In this document: piece by piece, positions 13,501 through 23,339 of the stretch
Layout of the letters: the number at the start of each line of letters is the position of its first letter
Position numbering within the stretch: position 1 is the stretch's first letter
Source: Gymnorhina tibicen
Taxonomy: Eukaryota; Chordata; Aves; Passeriformes; Artamidae
Assembly: GCA_013399875.1 (NCBI GenBank)
Contig: VXAZ01009370.1
Coordinates: 814,161-878,160, forward strand
Direction: 5' to 3'
Length of the DNA stretch: 64,000 bases
Position numbers and translations under genes: made by a program
The notes under the pieces: model-generated
What the model was told of the DNA's origin: nothing
Database searches by the model: none
The model's input: the letters and a program-made list of their open reading frames with translations, nothing else

Positions 13501-14759
13501 GCAACTCAGTGCTCCTTTGAGGATTAGAAGAAGTCGCTGAGCTGTCACTCTAAAGCTGATCATGGACTCGTTTAACTATGTCATCCCATAAGACAGCCCT
13601 TTCAATTATGTCAACCTGTCTGCTCTCCCTAGACTCTAATTTTAGAGCAGCAGTAGCTAATATTCTTGGAAAACTGATCCGCCTCCACAGATCTCTCCTC
13701 TCTGTCTGCTGCTGTTAACGGAGTATCCTGTGGGGAGATCGGACTGCTTTACTTCCCCTCCTGTAATAAACCTAATAAAAATAGGTACCATTAGGTTCCT
13801 TTGTGTGTGGTCTCTTTAAGATACTTATCTGAGCTGTGTAATGGAGATGTCATGTCTCCTCCACAGAGGGATCTGGCAGCACCACAGGGTCATTGCAATA
13901 AAAATAAAATTCAGTTTTAAGAGCCTGGTACGAAATTATGAGCTGAAAAGCAGGACATTGGGATTGGAGTTCAGAAGGCCTGGAAAAGGCAAATGAGAGC
14001 TGGAGTCACACGAATGTTAATGCCACAGCAGTGGCTCTGCAGCTGGAGCTACCCGCAGGATGCTGGTGCAGAAGGACTGCAGGTAACGAGGTGGCCTTAG
14101 GGACACCAGGGACAGGGGACTCATCTGCGTCTTCTGGATGGTGTTGGGAGGAGTTTGGGGCACACAAGGCAGAGAGGAGGTGGATGGACCTGGTTGTCTT
14201 GGCCATGGGCATTTCTGTGCTGTGCTGTCATAACCCAGGGTGGTGGAAAGGGGCCAGACCCCTCCCTGAGAGATAGGATGGAACCACATCCCTGGCTCCT
14301 CATCTGTGTCGTGTCCGTATCTGGCAGTGATGCTGGACAGCTGTTCCCCTGCTGTCCCATGAATGTCCTCTTCTGAAATGTTTTATCCCCGCTTTAGGAT
14401 GCAACGTGGGTCCTAAGGCAGACCATGCTGGTGTGGTGGGGCGGATAGTGACGTTTAATACCCCAGCAAAAGGCAACCCCATGGACTGGAGGGAGAGGAA
14501 AGGAAGGACAGAGAGAAGAGTATGGGACATGGGGAAAAGCAATAGGCCTCCTCCCGTAAAAACTAGAAAGGAAGTAGAAGGGATGGATGGGGAAAGAGGA
14601 GGCAGAGAGTCTGTGCAGATACAAGGGAGGGAGGTGATCCCCATCCCTCCCACCCAGTGTCACCTGGTGACAAAGGGACCAGGCCTTCCCTTTGCAGATC
14701 GGGTTATATAAAACTAACACTCCCCAGGCTGCCGGGGAACGGTGCCTCCCCCAGACTCC
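10590..14759. other. Non-coding stretch, nothing identified
   Basis: No exon is supported. GC-rich open frames at 10,803-11,387 (plus) and 10,919-11,338 (minus) overlap in antisense and show no family. AT-rich blocks at about 13,020-13,260 and 13,430-13,900 look less repeat-like and more like conserved non-coding DNA. One contains the inverted repeat AACCTAAT/ATTAGGTT (13,769-13,797). Confidence 0.55.
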
Positions 14760-15075
14760 AGCAAGTTAGTTACACATAGCTTTCCTTTCACAATCACAAA
14801 TCCACGTTGGCTGCCCCTAATCAAATTCTGCTTCCCAAGCAATTTCCCTTGCTAATTCCTCCCGAATCAGCCCTAACCCACCTATCCCTCTTGTCGCTAA
14901 GCTAGCCAGCCTCTAATCACACACTGCACTGTGTGATCCTTTCCCAAGTAATACAGGGTTCGGCACTTTCCTCTGGTTCTCAGCAGCCTAACCTGTCAGG
15001 AGCAACCTTCTAAAAATATCACTAAAGACCTCAGCTAATTTCTAATCCTCGTTTCTATTAAGACGGCTGCCTGTA
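14760..15075. promoter_or_regulatory. Candidate element rich in TAAT homeodomain cores
   Basis: About 300 bp contain repeated TAAT-type cores (ctaatcaaa, gctaattcc, tctaatcac, agtaatac, gctaatttctaatcc) in otherwise ordinary sequence. Homeodomain proteins bind such cores, and the human neighbour on this side is UNCX, a homeobox gene with surrounding regulatory desert. The short motif is common by chance, so this is a candidate only. Confidence 0.25.
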
Positions 15076-15826
15076 CTATGTGGGTTTCCAGAGTTGGGAT
15101 TTACAGTCTTCCTTAAGAGCATCTAATCTGCGCAGAGCCATTTCTGTTGTTATCCATAAGCAAACTCCTCCCTTCTCCACCATAAAACATGATCCCTTTG
15201 GCAGCAGCTCTCCAGTCTGCAGGGCGCTCTCAGCCAGCCAGGGAAGACACCAGCCTCTTCCTCTCTGCTTAGCTCACCCCATTGCTTTTTGGCAAGCCCT
15301 CCCAGGGAGATCACTGGGCTCCCACTCCTCTCAGGCACTGGGTAGGTGTTTCGTGTGAAATAAATCAGCCTGCGAGCTCAGCAGGACTTGCGGGTTTTTT
15401 TGCACCCCCCAAATTTTTGAGTTGTGTAAATCATATAAGTGAGCTGATGCATAATAGAGCCAAGCTCTTGAAATACCTTGGATAACTGGACTTTCTCTTA
15501 CTATTTGTATTTGGATATTTTTTGCTGTTTCCTCTTCCTTTTAAAAATCCACCTGTCCCAAACTGCCAGAACCAACTGAGTCAGAAGAACAAAAGAAATG
15601 GGGGAGAGTGTCATACTCTGGCTGTCCCCTGCCACCCTGGCACACACCAGGGATCTGGCTCAGCTCAGGCAAAGGAAGTCTTCTTAACCACAGGCCACTG
15701 GCCAAAGAACCCCAGTGGAAGATGCTGCAGGACTGTATTGTCAAGTGCCAGGCATGTCTGTGTGCCAAAAGGAGCACCGAGAACACCCGGAGCTTTCCCT
15801 GGGCTTGGGAGCACCCAGAAAAAAAA
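15076..15826. other. Non-coding stretch before the minisatellite
   Basis: No gene is seen. Short C/T-rich and A/T-rich segments lead into the tandem array that begins at about 15,827. Confidence 0.5.
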
Positions 15827-16157
15827 TCTAGTCTCGGTTTCCCCCATTCCATAATCCAGGAAAAAAAAAAAAAAATCTAGTCTGGGTTTTCCCCCATTCC
15901 ATATTCCAGAAAAAAATCCAGTCTGGGTTTTCCCCCATTCCATATTCTAGAAAAAAAATATAGTCTCGGTTTTCCTCCATTCCATAATCCAGGAAAAAAA
16001 AAAAAAATCCAGTCTGGGTTTTCCTCCATTCCATATTCCAGAAAAAAAAATATAGTCTCTGTTTCCCCCATTCCATAATCCAGAAAAAAAACCAGTCTGG
16101 GTTTTCCCCCATTCCATATTCCAGAAAAAAAAAATCTAGTCCCGGTTTTCCCCCATT
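15827..16157 (+). repeat. Minisatellite, 40-49 bp units, 5' side of gap
   Basis: About eight tandem units start near 15,827, 15,876, 15,917, 15,959, 16,008, 16,051, 16,091 and 16,135. Each has a 'tcyagtctsggtttt' head, a 'cccccattccata' middle and a variable poly-A tail, which makes most of the length difference. Two unit types occur: one reads ataatccagg, the other atattccagaa. The second type carries TTCCAGAA or TTCTAGAA (15,904-15,911, 15,945-15,952, 16,036-16,043, 16,119-16,126), the TTCnnGAA core of a heat-shock element. The array runs into an assembly gap, so its true length is unknown. Long open frames across it are by-products of the repeat. Confidence 0.93.
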
Positions 16158-17075
16158 NNNNNNNNNNNNNNNNNNNNNNNNNNNNNNNNNNNNNNNNNNN
16201 NNNNNNNNNNNNNNNNNNNNNNNNNNNNNNNNNNNNNNNNNNNNNNNNNNNNNNNNNNNNNNNNNNNNNNNNNNNNNNNNNNNNNNNNNNNNNNNNNNNN
16301 NNNNNNNNNNNNNNNNNNNNNNNNNNNNNNNNNNNNNNNNNNNNNNNNNNNNNNNNNNNNNNNNNNNNNNNNNNNNNNNNNNNNNNNNNNNNNNNNNNNN
16401 NNNNNNNNNNNNNNNNNNNNNNNNNNNNNNNNNNNNNNNNNNNNNNNNNNNNNNNNNNNNNNNNNNNNNNNNNNNNNNNNNNNNNNNNNNNNNNNNNNNN
16501 NNNNNNNNNNNNNNNNNNNNNNNNNNNNNNNNNNNNNNNNNNNNNNNNNNNNNNNNNNNNNNNNNNNNNNNNNNNNNNNNNNNNNNNNNNNNNNNNNNNN
16601 NNNNNNNNNNNNNNNNNNNNNNNNNNNNNNNNNNNNNNNNNNNNNNNNNNNNNNNNNNNNNNNNNNNNNNNNNNNNNNNNNNNNNNNNNNNNNNNNNNNN
16701 NNNNNNNNNNNNNNNNNNNNNNNNNNNNNNNNNNNNNNNNNNNNNNNNNNNNNNNNNNNNNNNNNNNNNNNNNNNNNNNNNNNNNNNNNNNNNNNNNNNN
16801 NNNNNNNNNNNNNNNNNNNNNNNNNNNNNNNNNNNNNNNNNNNNNNNNNNNNNNNNNNNNNNNNNNNNNNNNNNNNNNNNNNNNNNNNNNNNNNNNNNNN
16901 NNNNNNNNNNNNNNNNNNNNNNNNNNNNNNNNNNNNNNNNNNNNNNNNNNNNNNNNNNNNNNNNNNNNNNNNNNNNNNNNNNNNNNNNNNNNNNNNNNNN
17001 NNNNNNNNNNNNNNNNNNNNNNNNNNNNNNNNNNNNNNNNNNNNNNNNNNNNNNNNNNNNNNNNNNNNNNNNNNN
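16158..17075. other. Assembly gap (N)
   Basis: A 918-base run of N lies inside a tandem repeat. Related repeat units flank both sides, so the gap most likely hides more units that could not be assembled. The stated size may be an estimate. Confidence 0.99.
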
Positions 17076-17253
17076 TCCAGTCCGGGTTTTCGCTCCAACC
17101 GAATCCATTCCGGCCTCCGGGAAAAATCCAGTCCGGGTTTTCGCTCCAACCGACTCCATTCCAGTCTCCGGAAAACTCCAGTCCGGGTTTTCGCTCCAAC
17201 CGACTCCATTCCAGTCTCCGGAAAAATCCAGTCCGGGTTTTCGCTCCAACCGG
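17076..17253 (+). repeat. Minisatellite, 50 bp units, 3' side of gap
   Basis: Units begin at 17,076, 17,127, 17,177 and 17,227 (51, 50 and 50 bp). They share the 'tccagtc-ggttttc' head and 'attcc' middle with the array on the other side of the gap, but carry extra 'gctccaaccga' and 'gtctccgg' segments and have C where the other array has T. The two ends are therefore diverged subfamilies of one array. The last unit breaks off at 'ccaaccgggttttcccctc', about 400 bp before the ZFAND2A start codon. Each unit carries CCGGAA, an ETS-type core. Confidence 0.93.
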
Positions 17254-17349
17254 GTTTTCCCCTCATCTCCATGCCCTTTTCCTTTTGCCCCAAGTCCTTT
17301 CTCGCCCCAATGCCTATCTTCATCCTTATCCCCACCCTCATTCACCTTC

Positions 17350-17575
17350 CCAGGCCCCGCCCCCTGCCGTGACTCAGCCGCCCCCCGGCCTCCCATTGGA
17401 GCCCGCCGCGCACGCGCAGCAGGCGGTGACGGCGGCGACGGCGCGCCATTGGCTCGGGCGGCCGTGACGTCACGGGCGGCGGCCGCGCGGCGGGAGCGTG
17501 AGTCAGCACGTGGCGGCGGTGAGTCAGCACCGGGAGCCCTTAAAGCCGCGGCGGCGGCGGCCGCGCCCGTGTCCC
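17350..17575 (+). promoter_or_regulatory. ZFAND2A: ZFAND2A CpG-rich promoter
   Basis: A very CpG-rich block lies just upstream of the ZFAND2A start. Visible motifs in order: GC box (about 17,354-17,364); TGACTCAGC, which fits the antioxidant response core TGACnnnGC (17,370-17,378); ATTGG inverted CCAAT boxes (17,395-17,399 and 17,448-17,452); a perfect CRE TGACGTCA (17,465-17,472); and two copies of GTGAGTCAGCAC (around 17,498-17,509 and 17,519-17,530), which on the other strand match the NF-E2/Maf consensus. A weak TTAAA at 17,540 could serve as a TATA substitute. The transcription start is inferred to be near 17,550-17,580. Confidence 0.8.
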
Positions 17576-17578
17576 CCT

Positions 17579-17614
17579 CACCGCCCGTGTCACCGCCCGT
17601 GTCACCGCCCGTGT
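17579..17614 (+). repeat. 12-bp tandem repeat x3 in ZFAND2A 5' UTR
   Basis: Three exact copies of CACCGCCCGTGT lie about 35 bp before the ATG, so probably in the 5' untranslated region. No upstream ATG is created. Confidence 0.85.
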
Positions 17615-17646
17615 CACCGCGCCCGGGGCGAGGGTCCCGCTGCGCC

Positions 17647-20572
17647 ATGGAGCTCCCGTGGCTGGGCGAGCACTGCTCCGAGCGCTCCTGCAAACAGCTG
17701 GGTAAGTGCGCGCTCGGACCGAAGCCCCGGGCTGGAGTCCCCCGGCAGCGCCGTCCCGGCTGGACTCGTCACGGAGGGGCAACGCGTGTGCTGGGGGGCC
17801 GGCCCTGTCCCCCGAGGCTGTACAGGGCTGCTGTGGGCAGCGGCACACACACCAGTGCTGCCGCTGTAGTCCCCTTTCAGTAGGTCTAGGGAAAGAGTGA
17901 TAGCTGTTGTTCCTGTACGTGTTAAGTTGTCAAGGGATGGCTTTTCATGAATAAAGTTATTTTTGAAGCTGGGGTTTGGATTTGTACTTCAGCTCTTAGC
18001 TCTTGACTAGTTGCTCACTAAGGTTTCTGCATTCGAGGAGCTCCTGAGATGCTCGTGGCTTGTGTTCGTCTTACACTGCAGATAAAAAGAGGAAAACTTA
18101 CCACTCTTGGTTTTTTAGTTTTAATATTTATGAAGAATGATCTAATCTCTTTAGAGATAATTAGATTGTGACTAGACAAAAATTGCTTTAGAATTTATTT
18201 GTAGTCTTTTGTGAGCGTCCTTAGAGTTGTTAACTTTGTTCCATGAAAATCTGTTTTCTTTTTTCTTCTCCCAGATTTCCTTCCTCTGAAATGTGATGCA
18301 TGTGGGGAAGTCTTCTGTAAAGACCACATCCGTTATGATGACCACGAGTGCAGCTCTGCCTACAAAAAGGTGAGTTCCTGCATGATGTGAGTCACTAATT
18401 CACCCTGCAGAATTGCTAAGTCATTTATAAGGGCTGCTCTGAACCTTCACCTGTGGTTTCAATAAAGGTGGGTGGGAGGACCACAAGATGCAAGTTCATG
18501 ATACATCTGGAGTTCAAATATATAGAAATATATATTTCAGAGGTCCCTACTGCTAGATTCTAGTTTCTTTCACTCACAGTACATCTTCTCAGAGAGGAGT
18601 GCTTTATATTTTAAGTAATGTATTGTGGTCTAAAATTTTCTGGAGTCCAAGTCCTGTAAACTGAAGGACAACAAACATGAACTACAGAAGAAATAAACAG
18701 AATAAGCAGGGCCGAACTTTGATCTCTGGCTTGTACTTAGGCTTTGAAGTATTCAAAGGCTGTAATTCCAGAAAAACCAAAAGGATATTTAAAGTCAGCT
18801 TACCAAATACGTTGCTACAAATTGATTTGGAAAAGCATGTCTGTGATTTTTGGACAGTGATTTGCAGTTACTGTTGTGAAGTGTATCTTTAAAAGCATTA
18901 GCAAATGAGACCATGAAACACTTAGGAATATGCTTCTATCACTTATGGGTAAGAGAAGGGGAAGGACAGAAAAATAGGGTTGGACTTGATTATCTTAAAG
19001 GTCTATTTCAACCTAAACAGTTCTATAATTCTGTGATTCCCACCTGTGTTGTGTGTTTTTAGAACGTGCAGGTCCCCGTGTGCCCGCTCTGTAACACACC
19101 CATCCCAGTGCAGAAGGGGGAAATCCCAGATATTGTGGTTGGGGCACACATAGATAAGGACTGCAAATACAACCCAGCACAGCAAAAGCAGAAGGTAAGA
19201 AAACTGCTGTTGAGGTCTAAACTGCCTTCCTCATGTTTGTGAAGTTGGGCCCTCTGACAGCAGAATGTGTAGAAGCTCGCTCTGTTTCACCTTGGCTCTA
19301 AGGCCGCTTGAACATTTGTGCTTCAGCTTGGTCATCGCTCAGAGGAAAGCAAACATTGCCAACTTCCTGTCCTCTCTTCCTTAGATCTTCACACACAAAT
19401 GCTTAAAGCCAGGCTGCAAAAGGAAAGAGATGATGAAGGTGCTTTGTGAACAGTGCGGTGGCAACTTCTGCATAAAACATCGGCATCCTCTGGATCACGA
19501 CTGCAGAGGGAGCAGCCAGCCCATCTCCAAGGCAGGGTGAGATTTCAGGGCTGGTATCAGGGGTTGGTGGGGAGCCAATGGACAAACAGGGAATTCTGGA
19601 AACTACTGGTCGTGTCAATAAAATAGTCATGATTTCCTCTTGCATCTCGGGCTGAATTCCTGAAATGTCAGCCTTAATTTCTGAGCCAAGAGAAAAGGCT
19701 TGTCAAATGCTTTCCTGACTTTTCAAGCTTACCTGTGTCAGTCTCTCCTAGCTGAGAAAATCACTGGCCAGCTCAAGCACCCTTGGAGATCTGGATCCAA
19801 ATACTAGAATCCTAAAGCTCTGTCCAGCACCTTGAAGTAACCAAGAATAATCAATACCCTGACAAGCTAAGATTAAACTTAATTTTAATAAAAAATCTGT
19901 CTCTTGCGGGCAGATATACCATGACTGTTCTGTGCAGTAGGACTGCGAGATTTGTGTGACAGATGCAGATGATTAAACTGGGTGGAAGAGTGAAACTACA
20001 GAGCGCATAGGTGCTGAGCCTGCTTGTGTTTGTTTGTAGATGTGCAGCTCTGATGAGAGCCTCTCATCCCAGCTTCCAGTCCCCGGGAGCGGTTGGAGTG
20101 CCATCTAATGGGAACCGTCAGCACAACAGGTATGAGCTGCAGGAGAAAAGACAAACATTTCTTAAGACTGGGTTGCTGTCCACGTGGTGTGGCAGTGCCC
20201 CTGTCCCACCTCTGACTGCTCTAGAGTTGGAAGGTGACCTGCAAGTGGTGTTGGGAGTGCAGTAGAGGGGCTCTGACAGCACAGGGAAATCCCTGCGTCT
20301 CTGTGCTGCCGTGATTCAAGTGGCCACAGAGACACGGGCGTGAGGACATGGAATTGTTGTGTCTGCAGGTTGGTCTCCCACCTGCTCAGTGAGAGGTTTG
20401 GCCAAGTTCTGGGAAAATGGTGTGTCATCAGAGTGCTGAGGAAAGTGCAGCAGACACCTGAATTGAAATAAATGGCCCAAGCCCTTCCCTGGCACGCTGT
20501 AGCTCCTTGTGACTGAAAGTTCTATAGTTGTGTAACCATTACAGTGCATTTTTGTCTTTCAGGTGCAGATAG
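17647..20572 (+). CDS. ZFAND2A: AN1-type zinc finger protein 2A (AIRAP), six coding exons
   Basis: Exons: 17,647-17,701; 18,275-18,369; 19,063-19,194; 19,385-19,536; 20,040-20,129; 20,563-20,572, all GT-AG. They join to a 177-residue protein. The start sits in GCGCCATGG. Two AN1 zinc fingers are complete: C10, C15, C25, C28, C33, H36, H42, C44 and C100, C105, C115, C118, C123, H126, H132, C134. Between them lies the family's VCPLCNTPIP segment (C57, C60). The family (AIRAP) is induced by arsenite and heat and binds the proteasome and p97 to help clear misfolded protein. Residues 1-145 match the human protein in layout; human ZFAND2A stops at 145. The last two small exons add 32 residues with no recognised domain. 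They are supported only by clean splice sites and frame, so the exon 5-6 form is less certain than exons 1-4. Reading on past exon 4 gives a 145-residue form ending KAG. Confidence 0.93.
18976..19040 (+). mobile_element. CR1 LINE 3' tail in ZFAND2A intron 2
   Basis: The run 'gggttggacttgattatctt', 'aaaggtctatttcaaccta' and 'ttctataattctgtgatt' is a typical CR1 3' terminus in sense orientation. It ends only about 22 bp before the exon 3 acceptor AG (19,061-19,062), so it borders or overlaps the branch-point and pyrimidine region of that acceptor. Confidence 0.85.
19537..19622 (+). terminator. ZFAND2A: Alternative ZFAND2A terminal exon with intronic poly(A) signal
   Basis: If the exon 4 donor (GT at 19,537-19,538) is not used, the frame reads AAG GCA GGG TGA. 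The protein then ends K-A-G at residue 145, the same length and ending as human ZFAND2A. An AATAAA lies at 19,617-19,622, about 80 bp past that stop. Together these suggest a composite terminal exon producing a short mRNA. Use of the signal is inferred. Confidence 0.55.
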
Positions 20573-20680
20573 TGGAGGCTCTTCACATCTGGATCAAACC
20601 TTTATTTTGAAGTTAATATTTTTTCTCTTTAAATTTCTATGCAATTAACTTATTTTTGTGTCATAATTTTGTATTCATTC

Positions 20681-20686
20681 AATAAA
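20681..20686 (+). terminator. ZFAND2A: ZFAND2A distal poly(A) signal
   Basis: AATAAA lies about 110 bp after the TAG at 20,570-20,572, in an AT-rich 3' UTR, followed by a T/G-rich stretch (gttatttgttcctgtatttgg). This fits cleavage near 20,700. Confidence 0.8.
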
Positions 20687-20699
20687 CTGTTGCCCTTTC

Positions 20700-22899
20700 C
20701 AAGCCAATGTTATTTGTTCCTGTATTTGGAGTAAGAACTTTAATACTATGAGAAGTATTTGATGTAGTAAGCTGGGGGATGGTAGTAGGAAGAAGATTAC
20801 AATTGGTATGAAATACAGCCAGCTTTGCTTAGGTCATGCCAAGCCTGAACTAGGAATCTCCCAAAATGAGAATCTGAAATAGAAGCTACTGTCATATGTC
20901 TCAATCCTTCACATCAGTGTGAAGCAAGTTTAGATAAGCTTCCTCTTGGTTTCTGAATGTCATTGGAAGAACTTTATAAATCTTTTTTCCAGGCCCTGTC
21001 CAAAGGCTAGTGCTCACAGAGGCACATGCAGTATAATTCTTCATCATTTACTGCCCCTTAGACAGAAATCTAGATTTGCAGGGATATATTTTGTGGTTTC
21101 TGGGGGAAAAGGAAGCCAGAGAAAGTAGCATTAACCGTGTCTCCTGTAATGAGAATAAGGCTGAAATGGAGCATTGTTCAGGGAGGCTGCTCTTGCTGTC
21201 TTCCCGAAAAGCTTAAACAAGTGGAGTCATAACAGATAATGCTCCATCTATTATCCTGATCAGCTCTCTTGGCTCTTTAAAACTGCATGAGTATCCAGCT
21301 GCTTAGCTTGAGGCCTGCAATACTGTAGGCTGATGAAATGGAAATGTGCTGTTAATGAACAGTGCTAATTCCCCAGATGGGATCTAAGTAGACCTCTCAT
21401 CCAGCTAATTGTGAGAAAAATGCCAAGGCTCACTGATGGTGTCAGGGGGTCAAGACCTCAATTTCATGTGTCACTGGAGCCATTCCTCTGCGTGCTGGGG
21501 CTGCTGGGCTGGAGTGCTGGCTTAGGGCTGACTGGAGGGTGATTGCAGCCCCTTCAATGCCCTGCAGCTGCGAGTGCCCAGCGCTGCTGGGCTGGGAGGG
21601 AGGAGCGCTTTGCAGAGGATGCCGAGTTCCCTGACCTGGGAACAATGATCTTTGCTGATACTGTAAGAGATGGGAGTGTAAGTGCAGTTAATGTGTGTGC
21701 TTTGTACAGCCTTGGGGGGTACTGCAGCTGTGCAAAGGCTGTTGTGTCTCTTGGAACAGTTCAATCCTTGGGGTGGGAATGCTGCCTAAGGAGGAGGTGT
21801 GGATTTCTGGTCCCTCACGGGGACAGCAAGTAAACAATCAATGCCCTGAGTCAGGCCTTGCCTAAGGAAGGACAGAAGTAATTTCTGGCCAGCACAGAAC
21901 AAATATCTGTGCTATCCCATATTAATGTTTGGCCCAGTGTGATTTCTCATCCTGGAGAAGTTTTTGGAGAAGATCACAGCTAGCTGGCCAAACTGAACGT
22001 GTAATACAGGCATGAGTTCCCACTGTTCACTCCATATAATCTAATTTTTTGCAGTCCTGCAGCCAAGGTTGTGATTTGAGAGTATCTGTAATACTGTGTT
22101 TAACCACAGGATGTCACAACGGGATATGCAGTAACACAATCTTTATTTTAGGAAGTCTAAACATAGAAAACATTCTTTCCCTATGCACATTGGAGCAAAA
22201 GCTTAAATTACAACTTCAGTTTTAGGTACCACCACCCTCTGATTATCCCCTGTGTGCCAACGCCCTAACTCAGCCCTAGCACACTGCTGTATTTTACATA
22301 CATGTTCTATTTTTTGTGTATGATTTGTAACTGGCCACCCATTCCCAAATGGTTCCATGCAACCCCACCCGTGGTTTGGGAAGGGGATTCCACGGACATG
22401 GACCAGGGCAGAGAGGCTCTCCCAACCCAGCAGTGATGGCAGGGTGACAGGAGGGCACCTCAGTGTGGGGATGAGGTGGGAGAGGAAGAAAGCAGAGGTT
22501 ACCTCTTCCCATCAGTGCCTGGAATGGTACAGGGGCTTGTTTGCCAGCAGCATCTGCTCCCACATCCAGCACCTCAGCTGCTCCCGGGATCCAAGCAAAA
22601 GGAAACAACAACAACCCTGTCTCAGGTTGTGCCGAAAAAAATGTGTCGTCTACGTGTGTGTTTGTGGTAAAAGTTCTGGCCCTTAAATTATCAAGGAGAA
22701 GTGGAAAAGTTTGTGCGTGTGGTATTTATAAACATGAAAACATGGAAACCAATTTGCTTCCTGGAAATTGTCCTCGGAGGCGTTTTCTCGTCCTGTCAAA
22801 CCACACCCTTGGCCTCTTCCCACGCATTCCATCGGACCCCATCGGGACACGGGTTATCGCCGGCTCACACTTCAGGACCTTGGAGGATCTGGCGGCTCC
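20700..22899. other. Intergenic, nothing identified
   Basis: About 2.2 kb lie between the ZFAND2A poly(A) site and the GC-rich lead-in to the next promoter. No exon or repeat family is recognised. Confidence 0.6.
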
Positions 22900-23039
22900 A
22901 AGGGATCCCAGCCGTCGCCCAGAGAGCCACCCCTCAGTGTGCCAGCAGCGGCCACGGCCCCCACGCCGGCCTGCTGCGACCGGCGGCACCCGCCTCGTGT
23001 GGGGAGCGCCGGACTGGCTTCCACCGGGTGTCCCGCGGT

Positions 23040-23290
23040 GCGGGGTGCGAGCTGCCGGGCGCCGGGGATCCCCGGCAGGCCGTGGGTGGATCCTCTGAGG
23101 CCCCAGGCATCCCTGTCAGGATGCGGCTGGACCCTGCCAGGCCCTGGGGGTCCCTACCAGGACACGGAATGATGCCTGCCAGGCCACGGGGGGGTCCCAG
23201 GGAGGGTGCAGGTGGATCTCTGCCAGGGCGCGGGCGGATCCCGCTCAGGCCCCGGGACGCTCCCGATTCCGGGACGCTCCCGATTCTGGG
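23040..23290 (+). repeat. Degenerate GC-rich minisatellite with a 17-bp exact duplication
   Basis: Loosely repeated units of about 30 bp of the type 'ccctgccaggcc..gggggtccc' and 'caggtggatc' run through this block. At its end CCGGGACGCTCCCGATT occurs twice in perfect tandem (23,252-23,268 and 23,269-23,285). It lies directly upstream of the promoter assigned to C7orf50. Confidence 0.65.
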
Positions 23291-23339
23291 GCTCTTCCAG
23301 GCAAAGGGGCGGAGCCGCAGGCGGAGCTCGGCGCGGAAA

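Noticed and set aside
15827..16157. CRISPR-like regular repeats
   Set aside because: The repeats are contiguous with no unique spacers, vary in poly-A length and lie in a vertebrate genome; this is a minisatellite.
15828..17693. Very long minus-strand open frame (over 600 codons) with repeated WNGGKPRLDFF-like motifs
   Set aside because: It is the translation of the minisatellite, runs straight through the 918-base N gap and covers the ZFAND2A promoter in antisense.
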